Part shown: piece after piece, positions 1 to 10,862 of the stretch
Layout of the letters: the number at the start of each line of letters is the position of its first letter
Position numbering within the stretch: position 1 is the first letter of the stretch
NCBI RefSeq assembly: GCF_027244095.1
Contig: NC_069665.1
Location: forward strand, 3,722,501-3,786,500
Reading direction: 5' to 3'
DNA length: 64,000 nt
From: Hemicordylus capensis
Taxonomy: Eukaryota; Chordata; Lepidosauria; Squamata; Cordylidae
Position numbers and translations under genes: made by a program
Notes under the pieces: model-generated
What the model saw: only the letters and a program-made list of their open reading frames with translations
What the model was told of the DNA's origin: nothing
The model's database searches: none

Positions 1-499
1 CAGCTTCTGCTCTTGGGAGTCTCTCGCCAAGGGACCCAATAAAGCAGCAGTGACGGAGCTCGTGGTGGGCAGGGAGGGGGGGAGAGGAAGCGCTGAACCC
101 AAACTGTCCCGCTCATTAAATCCATCTCAGGGCCGAAGCGATGACTGGGTTGAACGTGGCCACCCTGGGCCTCCAGCTGCCACGAGGGCTTCTTTCCCCA
201 TCAGCAGCGGGGGGGGGCTCTTCTGCTCCTCCTGCATCCCGAGAGAGACCGATGCCCCTCGCTGCGCAGAGGGTTGCCATGGCGATGAGCAGGCCCCAGC
301 CAGCCCGCAATTAGTGGCGGCCACGGCAGGGTGGCCAAGGACGGCGTGGGGCCCATTAGCAACCTCTGCGCCAGCGGCCGGCGCTCTGCCTTGGACTCAA
401 CCTGGCGGCCTTGGGGCCAGGCAAACCTTTCAGAGCCCATCTATTGACAATGATGTGTCTATTTAGGGCAGCAGAAGGCATGTCCCTGGGGTGCCTTCT
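1..499. other. unassigned GC-rich sequence with a plus-strand AATAAA at 38-43
   Basis: No homology recognised. The AATAAA near the left edge could be the polyA signal of a plus-strand gene lying outside the window, or chance. The 138-aa open frame here has low-complexity composition and no family features. Confidence 0.3.
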
Positions 500-812
500 G
501 CAAATATCTGAAGGGCTGTCACTCAGGAGGAGGAGAGGACTTGTTCTCTGCCGCTCCTGAGGGCAGGCCTCGAACCGAGGGGTTGGAACTGCAAGGAAGC
601 AGATTTTGGCTGGGCATTAGGGAGAATTTCCTAACTGCTGACAGCAGAACAGTCTGCCACATGCGGTGGTGGGCTCTCTTTCACGGGAGGGTTTCAAATA
701 GTGTCCAGAGGGCCACCTGTCAGGGATGGTGTACCACTGCCCTGCATTGAACAGGGGGTTGGACTAGAAGACCCCTTAAGGTCCCTTCCTGCTCCAAAAT
801 TCTATTATTCCC
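500..812 (+). mobile_element. CR1 LINE 3' end
   Basis: Reads like the CR1 C terminus and 3' UTR. It runs from the 'aggagaatttcctaact' region through GGTTGGACTAGAAGACC to TTCCTGCTCCAAAATTCTA and ends at the CR1-type ATTCT repeat. 5'-truncated, as usual for CR1. Confidence 0.8.
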
Positions 813-864
813 ACGGCAGCAAAGAGCCTGTCATTGCAGGAACAGAGGGAAGGATGAACTTTAC

Positions 865-1108
865 GGATAATACAAATACGAATTTATATACCACGTTTCA
901 ACCAGAGTTCCCAAATTGGTTTACATAGTTATGGCTCCCTGTCCCCAAAGGGATCACAATCTTAAAAAAAAAAAGTAAGACAGACTCCAGCAACAACCAC
1001 TGGAGGGATGCTGTGCTGGGGATGGATAGGGCCAGTTCCTCTCCTCCTGCTCAATAAAGAGAATCACTTTTAAAAAGAAAGATAATCACTTTTAAAAGGT
1101 GCCTCTGG
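865..1108 (-). mobile_element. L2-like LINE 3' tail
   Basis: Complement reads TTGTGA...CCCTTTGGGGACAGGGAGCC...GTATATAAATT. The same tail recurs at 25.9, 29.7, 45.3, 49.5 and 58.2 kb. Confidence 0.7.
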
Positions 1109-1112
1109 CTGT

Positions 1113-1410
1113 AGAGGAGAGCTGGTTTGGTGGGAGCAAGAGTGACTTGTCCCCTTAGCTAAGCAGGTTCCACCCTGGTTGCATTTGAATGGGAGACTTG
1201 ATGTGTGAGCACTGGAAGATATTCCCTTTAGGGGATGGAGCCGCTCTGGGAAGAGCATCTAGGTTCCAGGTTTGCTCCCTGGCAGCATCTCCGAGATCTG
1301 GCTGAGAGAGATTCCTGCCTGCAACCTTGGAGAAGCCGCTGCCAGTCTGGGTTGACAATACTGAGCGAGATGGATCTATGGTTGGACTCAGTATATGGCA
1401 GTTTCCCATG
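1113..1410 (+). repeat. 5S/tRNA-Ala composite SINE, near full length
   Basis: 5S-type head with AGCTAAGCAGG and ATGGGAGAC, then a decayed tRNA unit (CCGCTCTGGGAAGAGC in place of the A box), then the CR1-like tail GAGATGGATCTATGGTTGG...CAGTATATGGCAG. Confidence 0.8.
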
Positions 1411-1839
1411 CAGGGGCTCACAATGCAACATGCGCTGTACTTCTGTTGAACTTTGGTCTATGATGCGAATAAGAAATCACAGAGCTTCACCACGAAATCC
1501 CCCTGGGTACTGAGGTGGTTGGAACTTGCGTGTCAGGCTGAGCCACGTCTTACTTTTCACCATTCTCACACTCCGTGGAAGAATGCTGAGGAGTGTCCTG
1601 TGATGTGTTTGGAATCAAACCACCTGTCTGAAGGAGTGATGAAACCATTCTTCATTTTTCATTAGGTGCCTTCCGTGTCGCTCACCTGACACCTGCTGCA
1701 AATTAAAACACCTAACTTTAATTTCTGGAGAAATTACAGGTGGTGCCCCAGTGGCTTTTCCTTGAATCTCTCTACAGAAAGGAGAGGAAGCTTACACCAT
1801 TACCAAAGTGCTCGTATGTGTGGTGGAGGAGGAGGAGGA

Positions 1840-2148
1840 GGAGGAGAGCAGGTCTTGTGGGAGCAAGCATGAATTGTCCCCTTTGCTAAGCAGGGTCTGC
1901 CCTGGTTGCATCTGAATGGGAGACTAGAGGTGTGAGCACTGGAAGAGATTCCCCTTAGCTGCTCTGGGAAGAGCACCGGCCTGCTTGCATGCAGAAGGCC
2001 TCCAGTTTCCTCCCTGGCAGCATCCCCAAGACAGAGCTGGGAGAAACTCCTGCCTGCAACCTTAAAGAAGCTGCTGCCAGTCTGTGTAGACAATGCTGAG
2101 CTCGCTTGAGCAATGGTCTGGCTCGGTATATGGCAGCGGCCTATGATC
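1840..2148 (+). repeat. 5S/tRNA-Ala composite SINE, near full length
   Basis: Starts after a (GGA)n run (about 1825-1845). 5S boxes at about 1885-1925. The anticodon-arm remnant TTGCATGCAGAAGG lies near 1985. CR1-like tail to 2148. Confidence 0.8.
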
Positions 2149-3032
2149 CCTTGTCCTGACGTGGCCAGGGCTAATACAAGGAAATGCCGGAGTGGCGCTC
2201 CTAAGCGGCCAGGCTTGGCAGAGAGCTCAGCAGGCGCCAGCCCTCCTGCCTCCCAAGCTGGCCGGTTCCCATGGAGCAAGGGCTTGTGGTCTCTAAGCAG
2301 CACAAGCCCAATGGCGGGGGGGGCCCTCCAGGAGCACACGGACAGCGCTGCCAGCCCTCAAAGGGCCCCCCCCGCCCCCCCGCTGTGTCTCCAAGTGGTA
2401 ACGCAAAACAAGAGGCAGAATGTCTGAGCAGATGCAGAGAGATGCCTATACTGCAGCCTTTAAAGGCCAAAGGCAGGAGTGCAGGGCAGCACTTGGGCCC
2501 TCTCACAGCTCTTGGACTGCATCACTGACTACTGGTCGTTGCGGCTAGGGCGATGGGAGTTGGAGTACAATGCCAGTTGCGCAGTCCTGTTAAAAAAGCT
2601 AAGAGGAACAGGCGGGCTCTTCCCAGCCTCCTGGAACTTTGCACTCCTCAGCAAAGCCCCTTCTTTTATCCCTCCAGCTGGATTCTGAAACACATTTGCT
2701 AGGGAATGTGGGACTAACTTCTGAGCAGACACGCAGAACGTATCATCCCTCCTGCCAGGGCCAAAGACGAGCCACGGCCCATTCATGGGGCCAGACAATG
2801 ATCCCACTCTCTGCTTTTCACCACGCAGGCCAGCTGGGGGTTGGTAGAGAAGAGCATCAGAGGCTGGCTGCATCCTGCCACGGGTGAACTGGGGTGAATT
2901 CCTGGCCAGTTCATTCTTTTGAGGTGGGGGCGGGAGACAAATATTGGGTGAGGGTGTGAGTGGGTATAGGAAGCATGCCAAAGAAAATGACAGCATAAGC
3001 CTGAATCCAGAACTTCAGCTGTACAGCAGAAG
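2149..3032. other. no recognised gene or repeat
   Basis: Moderately GC-rich unique-looking sequence with a poly-C tract near 2366-2380. Nothing recognisable on either strand. Confidence 0.3.
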
Positions 3033-3221
3033 AGGGGGTCGTAGTTCAGTGGAAGAGCATCTGCTTTGCACGCAGAAGGTCCCGGGTTCACTCCCTGGCA
3101 GCATCTCCAGGTAGGGCAGGGACAGACTCCTGCCTGAGACGCTGGAGAGCCGCTGCCAGTCAGAGCAGACAATACTGAATTAGCTGGGGAAAGGTGTGAC
3201 TCAAGTAAAAGGCAACTTTTG
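3033..3221 (+). repeat. tRNA-Ala-headed SINE without the 5S unit
   Basis: Begins directly with GTCGTAGTTCAGTGGAAGAG (A box) and CGGGTTCACTCC (B box), then the shared body and degraded CR1-like tail. It is either a monomeric relative of the composite SINE or a 5'-truncated copy. Confidence 0.75.
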
Positions 3222-3247
3222 ATGTTAAGTGTGGCCCGCTTGTAGTG

Positions 3248-3523
3248 CATAGGAACCTAGGAAGCTGCCTTCTACCGAGTCAGACCCTTGGTCCATCTAG
3301 CTCAGTATTGTCTACCCGGACTGGCAGCGGCTTCTCCAAGGTTTCGGCCATGAGTCCCTTTCAGCCCTATCGTGGAGATGCCAGAGAAACCTTTGCATGG
3401 AAACAGGCACGTGTTCTTCCCAGAGCAGCCCCATCCCCTAAAGGGAAGATCTTACAATGCTCACACATGTAGTATCCCATTCAAATGCAAACCAGGGTGG
3501 GCCATGCTTAGCAAAGGAGACAA
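3248..3523 (-). repeat. 5S/tRNA-Ala composite SINE
   Basis: Minus-strand copy: AGGAAGCTGCCTTCTACCG at its tail, and the 5S box A complement (TGCTTAGC) near 3507. Lies back to back with the next copy. Confidence 0.8.
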
Positions 3524-3528
3524 TTAGG

Positions 3529-3817
3529 AACATAGGAAGCTGCCATATACTGTGACCCATTGGTTTATCTAGCTCAGTCTTGTCTACACAGACTGGCAGC
3601 ATTGCAGGTAGGAATCTCTCTCAGCCGGATCTTGGAGATGCTGCCAGGGAGGGAACTTGGAACCTGCAAATGCTCTTCCCAGAGCGGCTCCATCCCCTGA
3701 GGGGAATATCTTGCAGTGCTCACACATCAGGTCTCCCATTCAACTGTAAACCAGGGTGGACCCTGCTTAGCAAAGGGGGCGATTCATGCTTGCTGACACA
3801 AGATCAGCTCTCCTCCC
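3529..3817 (-). repeat. 5S/tRNA-Ala composite SINE
   Basis: Full structure on the minus strand, with 5S box C complement GTCTCCCAT near 3740 and box A complement CTGCTTAGC near 3765. The A box of the tRNA unit is degenerate. Confidence 0.8.
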
Positions 3818-3827
3818 ATATTACACC

Positions 3828-3990
3828 ATAGTGAGCTGGTGTAATGAATGGACTGGAAAGACCCAAGTTCAAATCCCTGATAAACCACAAAACTCAGTGG
3901 ATGGTCATGGGACCAGTTGTGATCTCTCAGCCTAACCTCCTGTTCGGGGACATGGTGAAAATAAAATCTATAAAGAGCAATAAACTCATC
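3828..3990 (+). repeat. Sauria-type tRNA SINE, diverged
   Basis: AGCTGGTGTAATG...CAAGTTCAAATCCCTG (tRNA A/B boxes), then the CTCTCAGCCTAACCTCC body. Confidence 0.6.
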
Positions 3991-4163
3991 AAAACCATGA
4001 TAGATAAAAGAGTGTTTATTAGCCATTAAACATCTGGAGAAATCTTTTCCGTTACCCCCAAGTTCACAGAATGGCCTCCAAGATTACAAAAATGGGACCA
4101 CCCACTCCTCCTGCTTTAAAAGTGTCGTGAGCTCTGTCTAGGTTTGCTTCAGCAGATTTGGTA

Positions 4164-4385
4164 GGTGAGCCTGTGTGTTGTAATGGGCAGAGCGCTGGCC
4201 TAGTACTGGGAGACCTGAGTTCAAATCCCCACTCAAGCATGGGTGATCCTAGACCAGCCATTATCTCTCAGCCTACCTCACAGGATTGTTGTGAGGACAG
4301 AACAGGAATGGGGAGGAGTCAGCCATCCTGGGCTCCTTGTAGGGATAGTGGAACAGAAATATCATTCAATAAAAATAAATCCTAC
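4164..4385 (+). repeat. Sauria-type tRNA SINE
   Basis: tRNA head with GAGTTCAAATCCCCACTC, body CTCTCAGCCTACCTCACAGG, BovB-like tail GGGCTCCTTGTAGGGATAG and an A-rich end. Confidence 0.75.
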
Positions 4386-4459
4386 CAACTCATCCATTGA
4401 CGCCCTTTGCAAAGTCACTTTTCAGCACTGTTGAACATTTTGGAATGCCATTTATAGAT

Positions 4460-4648
4460 TTACATTTTTACATTTATATCCCACTCCTCCTCTAAGCAGC
4501 CCCGAGATGATTAAGTTTATCCTCACAACAACCCTGTGAGGTAGGTTAGTTTGAGAGATAGCTGACTCAGTCACCTAGTCAGTTTTATGGCTGGATTTGA
4601 ACTCGTGTCTCCCCAGTCCAACACCATAACCACTACACGCCGGCTCCT
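4460..4648 (-). repeat. Sauria-type tRNA SINE
   Basis: Reverse orientation: TTTATATCCCACTCCTCCTC tail, CCTCACAACAACCCTGTGAG body, then the complement of the tRNA B box (GGATTTGAACTCGTGTC). Confidence 0.75.
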
Positions 4649-4965
4649 AGTGAACAGTGATTTTTCACCTCTGATCGCATCTTCTGTCCTCATTTCTTGG
4701 GAGGAGATCATTTGGGAAGAGCCCTTCAGAAGTCTTGTTCTTTTCTAGAACCGCTTTTCCCTTGTATGCTGAACCAATTATTTTATCAAAGGAAGAAAGT
4801 AGGCTGTTTGAGCTTGATTAGCTCCTAATAAAAGCACATTGGCAGCTTTTAAGCACTTAATTTCCCTCTGGGCACTTGGCAATTAATTGTTTTACTATTT
4901 GTTCTAATATCTTCCCAGATAAAGAAGTCAAGCTAACAGGATCATGGTTTCCTTAGCTCAAGGCC
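4649..4965. other. AT-rich unassigned segment
   Basis: No open frame or repeat recognised. The compact, non-repetitive AT-rich tract around 4790-4900 is the sort of sequence to test for conservation. Confidence 0.25.
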
Positions 4966-5045
4966 ATTCTGGCTGGGGATGATGGGCGTTGTAGTAGGTC
5001 CAACAACATTTGGGGACCCCCAAGTTTGAGAACTCCAGCCCTAGA
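4966..5045. repeat. half of a fold-back MITE
   Basis: Contains GGGATGATGGGCGTTGTAGT and AACATTTGGGGACC...GAGAACT, the right arm of the palindromic MITE family. Confidence 0.55.
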
Positions 5046-5686
5046 CAGAAGATATTTTAACAGAATTTTAAGAATGGCCTCAAAAGAAAGTTGCAAGACT
5101 TATCCAAGAAGAGGACCCTGGGGACTCAGGACTCCCCACTCCCCCACTGGCTAAGGGGGCTCACCAATGGGGTCTTTCCCCGGGTCCTTCAACATCTCAG
5201 AGCACAGTTTTCCAGTGCATATGAATATCCATCGGGAAAGGTCTCTTGGCGTTTTCCACTTACCCACAACTCCTGGCCGGGCCTCAGCTGCAGTGTGCCG
5301 CTGAACCTCGCTCTATATAGGCATTGCTATTTGGGATGCTGGAAGATCGCGATCTCCCGGGAAGGTCGCCCAGAACGGAGCAGCCGAGGCCTGCAACCCG
5401 CACTGCCAGCATGTCAAACTCCTTCCAAGATTCCCACATTTCTGGAGCAAGCATAGAAGAGTTAAGAGCTGGACGGAAGAAATGAGGCCTGCAAGCCTGA
5501 ACTGATTAACTACTCCAATTTGCCAGCTTCAGCCTCAGATTAAGCAACTGTCCCCTGATTAATAGAAAGGGGCAGCAGCAAGCAAAGCGGAACAAGATTC
5601 CAAGACCATGCAGGTTGCAGAAGACCAGCCAGCTTCCCCCTCCTCCACCAAACTGGATTCAAAACAAAAACATAAATCTGGATTTC
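5046..5686. other. no recognised gene or repeat
   Basis: Mixed-composition sequence. A 121-aa plus frame (5091-5456) shows no domain or codon-like conservation that I recognise. Confidence 0.25.
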
Positions 5687-5694
5687 CTCCACTG

Positions 5695-5827
5695 CAGGGA
5701 CTCTCCCACGTGGGTCCCCGAATGTTGTTGGACTACAACTCCCATCATCCGCAGCCACAATGGCCTTTGGCTGGGGATGAGGGGAGTTGCAGTCCATCAT
5801 CTGGGAACCCACGTTGGAGAACCCCTG
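5695..5827. mobile_element. fold-back hAT-type MITE with 8-bp TSD
   Basis: 133 bp. Ends CAGGGACTCTCC...GGAGAACCCCTG. Flanked by a perfect 8-bp duplication CTCCACTG (5687-5694 and 5828-5835). The internal arms contain ACTACAACTCCCATCATC and its inverse. Confidence 0.85.
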
Positions 5828-5999
5828 CTCCACTGTATTCAGGGGTACAGGCTAGGCGCCTGCAGGTCTTGTGTGGTGTGCACAACTGCAGAGAGTCAGT
5901 CAAGGCAGTGTCTCCAATACTGGTTGAATTTCAGGGCATAAACGTGTGATTTGAGCAATCGGTAGTGTGTGATCAGCATACAACAGGGCTGTATGACTT

Positions 6000-6104
6000 T
6001 GGCCCTCCTACAGGCATTGATCTGCAACTCCCATCATCCCTATCGACCGCTATGGCTGGGGATAATGGGAGTTGTAGTGTTCAGAAACAGCTGGAGGGCC
6101 GAAG
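6000..6104. mobile_element. fold-back MITE
   Basis: TTTGGCCCTCC...CAACTCCCATCATCCC, then GGGATAATGGGAGTTG...GGAGGGCCGAA: inverted arms around a short loop. Confidence 0.65.
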
Positions 6105-6113
6105 TTGTGCAGG

Positions 6114-6478
6114 AGAAGCTGGCCGGATGGCAGCAAGCATGAACTGTCCCCTTTGCTATGCCGAGTCTGCCTTGGTTTGCATTTGAATGGGAGAGTTTAT
6201 GTCAGTCTGGACGATATTCCCGCAGGCCTGATCAACTTAGGCCTCCGCCCCAGCTGTTTTTGAACAACAACTCCCATCACCCCCAGCCACAGTGGCCAAT
6301 ATCCAGGGATAATGGGAGTTATGGGCCAACATCTGCAGGAGGGCCGAAGTTGAGCCTTAGGGGATGGGGCCGTCGATCAGTGCAGAGGTCCCCGGTTCCC
6401 TCCCTGGCGGCAGCATCTCCAGCTAGCGCTGGGAGAGGCTCCTGCTTGCAACCTTGGAGAGCGGCTCGGCGGCCGGAT
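6114..6478 (+). repeat. 5S/tRNA-Ala composite SINE split by a fold-back MITE
   Basis: SINE parts at 6114-6226 (diverged 5S box region) and about 6355-6478 (GGGGATGGGGCCG onward) flank a 130-bp palindromic MITE at about 6225-6356. Confidence 0.7.
6225..6356. mobile_element. fold-back hAT-type MITE inside a SINE
   Basis: AGGCCTGATCAACTTAGGCC at the left and GAGGGCCGAAGTTGAG at the right. This is the same subfamily as the copy at 63319-63454, whose 8-bp TSD is perfect. Confidence 0.7.
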
Positions 6479-6570
6479 CTGGCCCAGGGGGACTTTTCTG
6501 CTGTCTCCCAGGGAGGAATATCCTGCAGCAACAGCAGGAGCCAGGAAGAGCTCTTGGCCTTTCCCACTGA

Positions 6571-6594
6571 TGAGAAGCAGCAGCAGCAGCAGCA
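6571..6594. repeat. (CAG)n microsatellite
   Basis: Seven CAG units in a non-genic position. Confidence 0.7.
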
Positions 6595-6657
6595 GCTCAA
6601 TGCAGCCAGCGGCCACTTGAGACCCGATGTCCCCTACCCCCGGACGAGGGCCTACTG

Positions 6658-7004
6658 CAGGGATGTGCACGGAACCGTTTGGCACTCTATTCCAGGAGCG
6701 CCAAACTGGTTCCATGGACCAGCGTTTGAGCTGGTTTGAAGGTGGGGGGTGGTGGAGAACTTTTAAGGGCGGGGAAGGGTGATTCTACCCTTCCTGCCGT
6801 GTTTCCCCCGCCGGCACTGTGTATTCAAACGGTCCGGCGGGACGGCTGTGTATCTCCCTGCTGCTTCCTTGGACCAGAAGTGACCGGTGCACGTGCACAC
6901 GTTGTACCGCGAACTTCCGGTCAGTAAGAGCACCCTCCTCTGCCCTTAAAGTTATCCCCACCCCCACCTTCGGGCCAGCAGGCCCCGGTTCCGTGCACAT
7001 CCCT
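6658..7004. mobile_element. inverted-repeat DNA element with GGATGTGCACGGAACCG ends
   Basis: The left terminus CAGGGATGTGCACGGAACCG is mirrored by CGGTTCCGTGCACATCCCT at the right, about 347 bp apart. Related sequence at 11945-12128 and about 20708-21032. Probably hAT-type MITE. No clear target duplication here. Confidence 0.65.
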
Positions 7005-7191
7005 ACACCAATGACACCTTTTCCCTTGCCTTTCTCCCAGACGCCAACCCTCTGCCCCCTCACTTGCATTCATATTTTGAATAATCAGTTTTAATGTAGT
7101 AATTGACAAGCATAAAATTAACCTCGGCCCTGTGCAGCCAGTCACGGTGGGTGCTGGCCCACTGGGGCATTTGAGTTGTGCACCCCTGGAG

Positions 7192-7258
7192 TAGACAGTA
7201 CTGAGCTAGATGAACCAAGGCTCAGACTCAGAAGAAGACACTTTCCAATGTTCCTATG
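7192..7258 (+). repeat. composite SINE tail fragment
   Basis: GTAGACAGTACTGAGCTAG through CCAATGTTCCTATG only. Confidence 0.55.
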
Positions 7259-8734
7259 ATATGGGACATGCTCCACGCAATTTTTCTTCCCAGGGTTTGA
7301 AGTTCCCTCCTCTAATCTGTCCATATCAGCAACGTGAGACTGTAAAATTTGGGGGTGAGCAGGGGATAACCTTGGAAGGAATAAAACTCACACCAGTACA
7401 ACTTCTCTCTCTCTCTCTCTCTCTCTGTGCATCATGCATTCTGGACTGTACCACTTTGACTGCGGCTGGGGAGAAGATATCTTTTTAACACCCCCCCCTC
7501 CACATACATAAAAACCTCCCACTGCATGCAGTAAAGAGAAAGGGTTATCACGGCTAGTTTACTGCCTGGATGGAGCATTTAAAAGCATCACACACATAAC
7601 ACCCCAAGGGAAATGATTCAATGGATTCTGGACTAAGGTCAGTTCGCATATACATACATACCTAAATGTCAGGATGGGGAAGCAGAGCACATCATATGCT
7701 TAAATTAAATAAAATAAATTCTAACCCATCTCGTTTCTAGAACTCCAAGTAACAACAACCAATACAATCAATGAGATAAAATACCCACTTGAAGGGGGGC
7801 GGGGATGAAAGCACATGCAATTGTGTGTATGAAAATGCATTACAATGACCTCATTCTGGCGGAAACCCACCCATTAAGAGCAGTTCAGCCCCAGCCAGAA
7901 CATCTTACAGCACTAGTGGAAAATCCTCCAGCTCAGGCCTTGATGAATCTCTAGGGCTCTGGCCATCAAAAGGACCTAGAGCAGACATTCCATTCCGCAC
8001 ACCCTACCAGCGTTCATTGCACACGGTCGGCTTTGCCTCCCAGCCCGGCCAAAAATGGACGCCCCCACTGCTCGGAGGGGGTGCCGCGAAAGCACAAACG
8101 CACAAGCCAAAGAAGACGTGGCAGCCCTTCTGCAAGCGCGCTCCGAGCTGGCTGGGAAGGGCGCTTCTGCAAGCCAAGGAGAGGCATCGGGGAGGCTGGG
8201 CTCACAGGCAGGCCTGGGAGGATTGGCAAGTCTATTTATATATTTTCTCAGATGCTTTTTCCACAAGTGTGCTCACAGGGCGCATCAAGCCAAATGCATC
8301 AAGGAAGACAACTGTGCAATAAAACATCAATAAAACAGACATCAGTTCAGATAAACACTCAGCCAGAGAAGTGAAACACAACCGATCCAGCAAGGATCAA
8401 AGCATGGTTGCTCATTGCTGAGAATCACAATCTGCTGTGTAGCGGAGTAGCTCAACGGGGACTTCCCCAGTTCGAGCCTCCTCTCTGTTGGCCGTGAACT
8501 CGCCAGGGGCCCTTTGGCAAGCCCTGTCTGAGCCCCACCTGTGAAGTTGGAAGAGAATACCACCTTCGGGGCTGCTATTTAAATTGCAAGCTAATGTACA
8601 GCAAGTGCTTTGAACACCTGAGTGCGGAACAGTTTGCCTGACGCTCTACTCTCACTGAACCAGCCCACATGATTAAGGAAGGAGACATACTGAGAGGCTG
8701 CCAGTGTCTTTCCTGGCTGTTCTGATGCCGTCCT
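7259..8734. other. no recognised gene; (CT)n at 7405-7427
   Basis: 1.5 kb of mostly unique sequence with a perfect (CT)n run of about 11 units and a degenerate tRNA-SINE-like patch near 8433-8590. Open frames at 7976-8374 overlap on both strands and look random. Confidence 0.3.
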
Positions 8735-9044
8735 AGTCCTATTCAGATGTTACATTCAACTCTCGTACAAGTGTACAGGCAATCCATCCATTTATTACGA
8801 TCGAAGATCAGCTACTGAGCAACACAGAGCAATACGGCACACAAGTGTACAGTGTACACAGGTATAGGTCTGTGCACACATACAGTTATTCACACATTAC
8901 GTTGGACCCAGGTAAAGCAGTGCACTTCACATCTGTACCCTGCCCAGGTTCTTACAACCAACACAGGTACAGTCACTCACACAAAAACATGCACAAGTGT
9001 ACAGACATCTGTACACTCGTACAACATAATGTCTGAATAGGGCT
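8735..9044. mobile_element. GTACA-rich inverted-repeat MITE
   Basis: The left end AGTCCTATTCAGATGTTACA...CTCGTACAAGTGTACAG is mirrored by CTGTACACTCGTACAACATA...GTCTGAATAGGGCT. The interior is rich in GTACA/TGTAC words. Two more copies (13.4-14.0 kb and 49.4-49.8 kb) are interrupted by other elements. Confidence 0.65.
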
Positions 9045-9975
9045 TTTGGTGCATTTCTTTAGTGGTTAGTCCAGATCACAATTCTATACGCAACCCAAAT
9101 ACTAGTTTAAGTTAGTTTTTGCGTCGTGTGCAGAGTGGCAGTCTGGATTGAAAGTGGGAGGATATCAGGATGTCCAGATGGGCACAAGATCCTCTTCAAT
9201 ATTGTGGGCTGGTTGGGACAGAGCAAAAAGTATCCTCCAGTCCAGCCATCATATGAAAATACTATGTGAGAGCATAGAGTCTGTACAGAAGATACTCGGC
9301 TAGTCCACATAATTGAAAACCAGGTAGGAGGAGCTTTCAGCCAGGGTTGGAGAGCCAGACCTGCTCCCAATCAACAGTCGGGTGAACTCTAAGATCAAGG
9401 GAGGAAAAGGAGGAAGGGGGGAGAGTGATTGTGTGTGCGGGGTGAGAGCTGGGTTGGACTGGCACGCTCTACCCAGATTATCCCTCCAGTATTTACCAAG
9501 GGTGGAGGAAAGGTTGCCCCTGGCCCCATTCCTGCCTCCCACATCATTCTCCCTACCTTGATCGGGGAGTTCACACCACTGCGGATGGGGAGAGTGCCCA
9601 GCTCTCCTACCCTGGCGAGGTGCTCTTCCAACCTGGATTTTGGTTGTCTGAACTAGCCTACTAAGCAGGCCTACTTATCAAAAGGTTGGCAAAGGGGCCC
9701 ACCGCCCATCAAGAGCTCTCCAGGTGTAGGGAGCTTATATGGGGCAAAGGGGGTCTTGCCGTTATGCTGGGCCCAAGCCCTTTCACACCCAAGAGGCGCT
9801 AATGGCCACAACTGTAACGCAGGCCAAATGGAATAACACAGCTCTTGCCTGTACCATTCCAGTATGCACAATTCTACACCAGTTGTCGCTTCAAACAGTC
9901 TTCAGGGGCAGCCCCATGCAGAAACCATTATAGTAATCAATCCTAGAAGTTCCTAGGCTTCTGAAGGACTCCCTG
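9045..9975. other. no recognised gene or repeat
   Basis: Unique-looking sequence. The overlapping 60-90 aa frames lack family features. Confidence 0.25.
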
Positions 9976-10260
9976 TCTTTGCATGAGTCTCAACTGCCCC
10001 CTTTGCTAAGCAGAGTCCACCCTGGTTTGCATTTGAATGGGAGACCACATGTGAGCACTGTAAGCTATTCCCCTCAGGGGATAGGGCCACTCTGGGAAAA
10101 GCATCTAGGTTCCAAGTTCCCTCTCTGGCAGTATCTCCAAGATAGGGCTGGGAGTGATTCCTGCCTGCAACCTTGGAGAAGCCGCTGCCAGTCTGTGTAA
10201 ACAATGCTAAGCGAGATGGACCAAGGATCTGACTTGGTTTAAGGCAGCTTCCTATGTTCC
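9976..10260 (+). repeat. 5S/tRNA-Ala composite SINE
   Basis: 5S boxes TGCTAAGCAGAGTC and AATGGGAGACC, decayed A box, B-box region GGTTCCAAGTTCCC, CR1-like tail ending TTCCTATGTTCC. Confidence 0.8.
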
Positions 10261-10328
10261 AAATGTTACAGTCAGCATCAGAGGCCCTCCTCAGAGCCCC
10301 CTGCCTTCTGAAATTATGGGGTGGCCAT

Positions 10329-10584
10329 TGGAGAGGAGAGCTGGTCTTGTGGTAGCAAGCATGACTTGTCCCCTTAGCTAAGCAGGGTCTGCCCTGGTTG
10401 CATATGAATGGGAGACTTGATGTGTGAGCACTGGAAGATCTTCCCCTCAAGGGATGGAGCCGTCCTGGGAAGGGCAGAAGGTTCCAAGTCCCCGCCATCC
10501 ATGGCAGCATCTTGAAGATAGGGCTGGGAGAGACTCCTGCCTGCAACCTTGGGGAAGCCGCTGCCAGTCTGTGAAGACAATAAG
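10329..10584 (+). repeat. 5S/tRNA-Ala composite SINE lacking the tail
   Basis: Clean head GAGAGCTGGTCTTGTGGTAG and 5S boxes. Continuity is lost after AGACAATAAGC, where a fold-back MITE begins. Confidence 0.78.
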
Positions 10585-10587
10585 CAA

Positions 10588-10690
10588 CATGTGGTTCTCC
10601 AGATGCTGGTGACCTACAGATCCCATCATCTCCAGCTACAACTTATTACAGTTGTAGGTCAGCAGCATCTGGAGAGCCAGACGTTGCTGA
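10588..10690. mobile_element. fold-back MITE
   Basis: TGGTTCTCCAGATGCTG, a central TTATTACAG loop, then CAGCATCTGGAGAGCCAG. The arms pair over about 40 bases. Confidence 0.65.
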
Positions 10691-10754
10691 CCCCGGGCCT
10701 GAGATGGACTATCCATACCCAGACCCAGCACAGCACGCCTCCAGGGGTTGCTTG

Positions 10755-10862
10755 CTGCTGTTGTCGTCTAGATTTCGAGCCCTTTGGAGGCAGGGAATGA
10801 TCTTATATCTCTATTGTACTGCTGTGTGAACTTTTGTTGAAAAGTGGTACAAAAGTATTTGT
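10755..10862 (+). mobile_element. L2-like LINE 3' tail
   Basis: CGAGCCCTTTGGAGGCAGGG...TTTTGTTGAAAAGTGGTAC. Confidence 0.6.
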
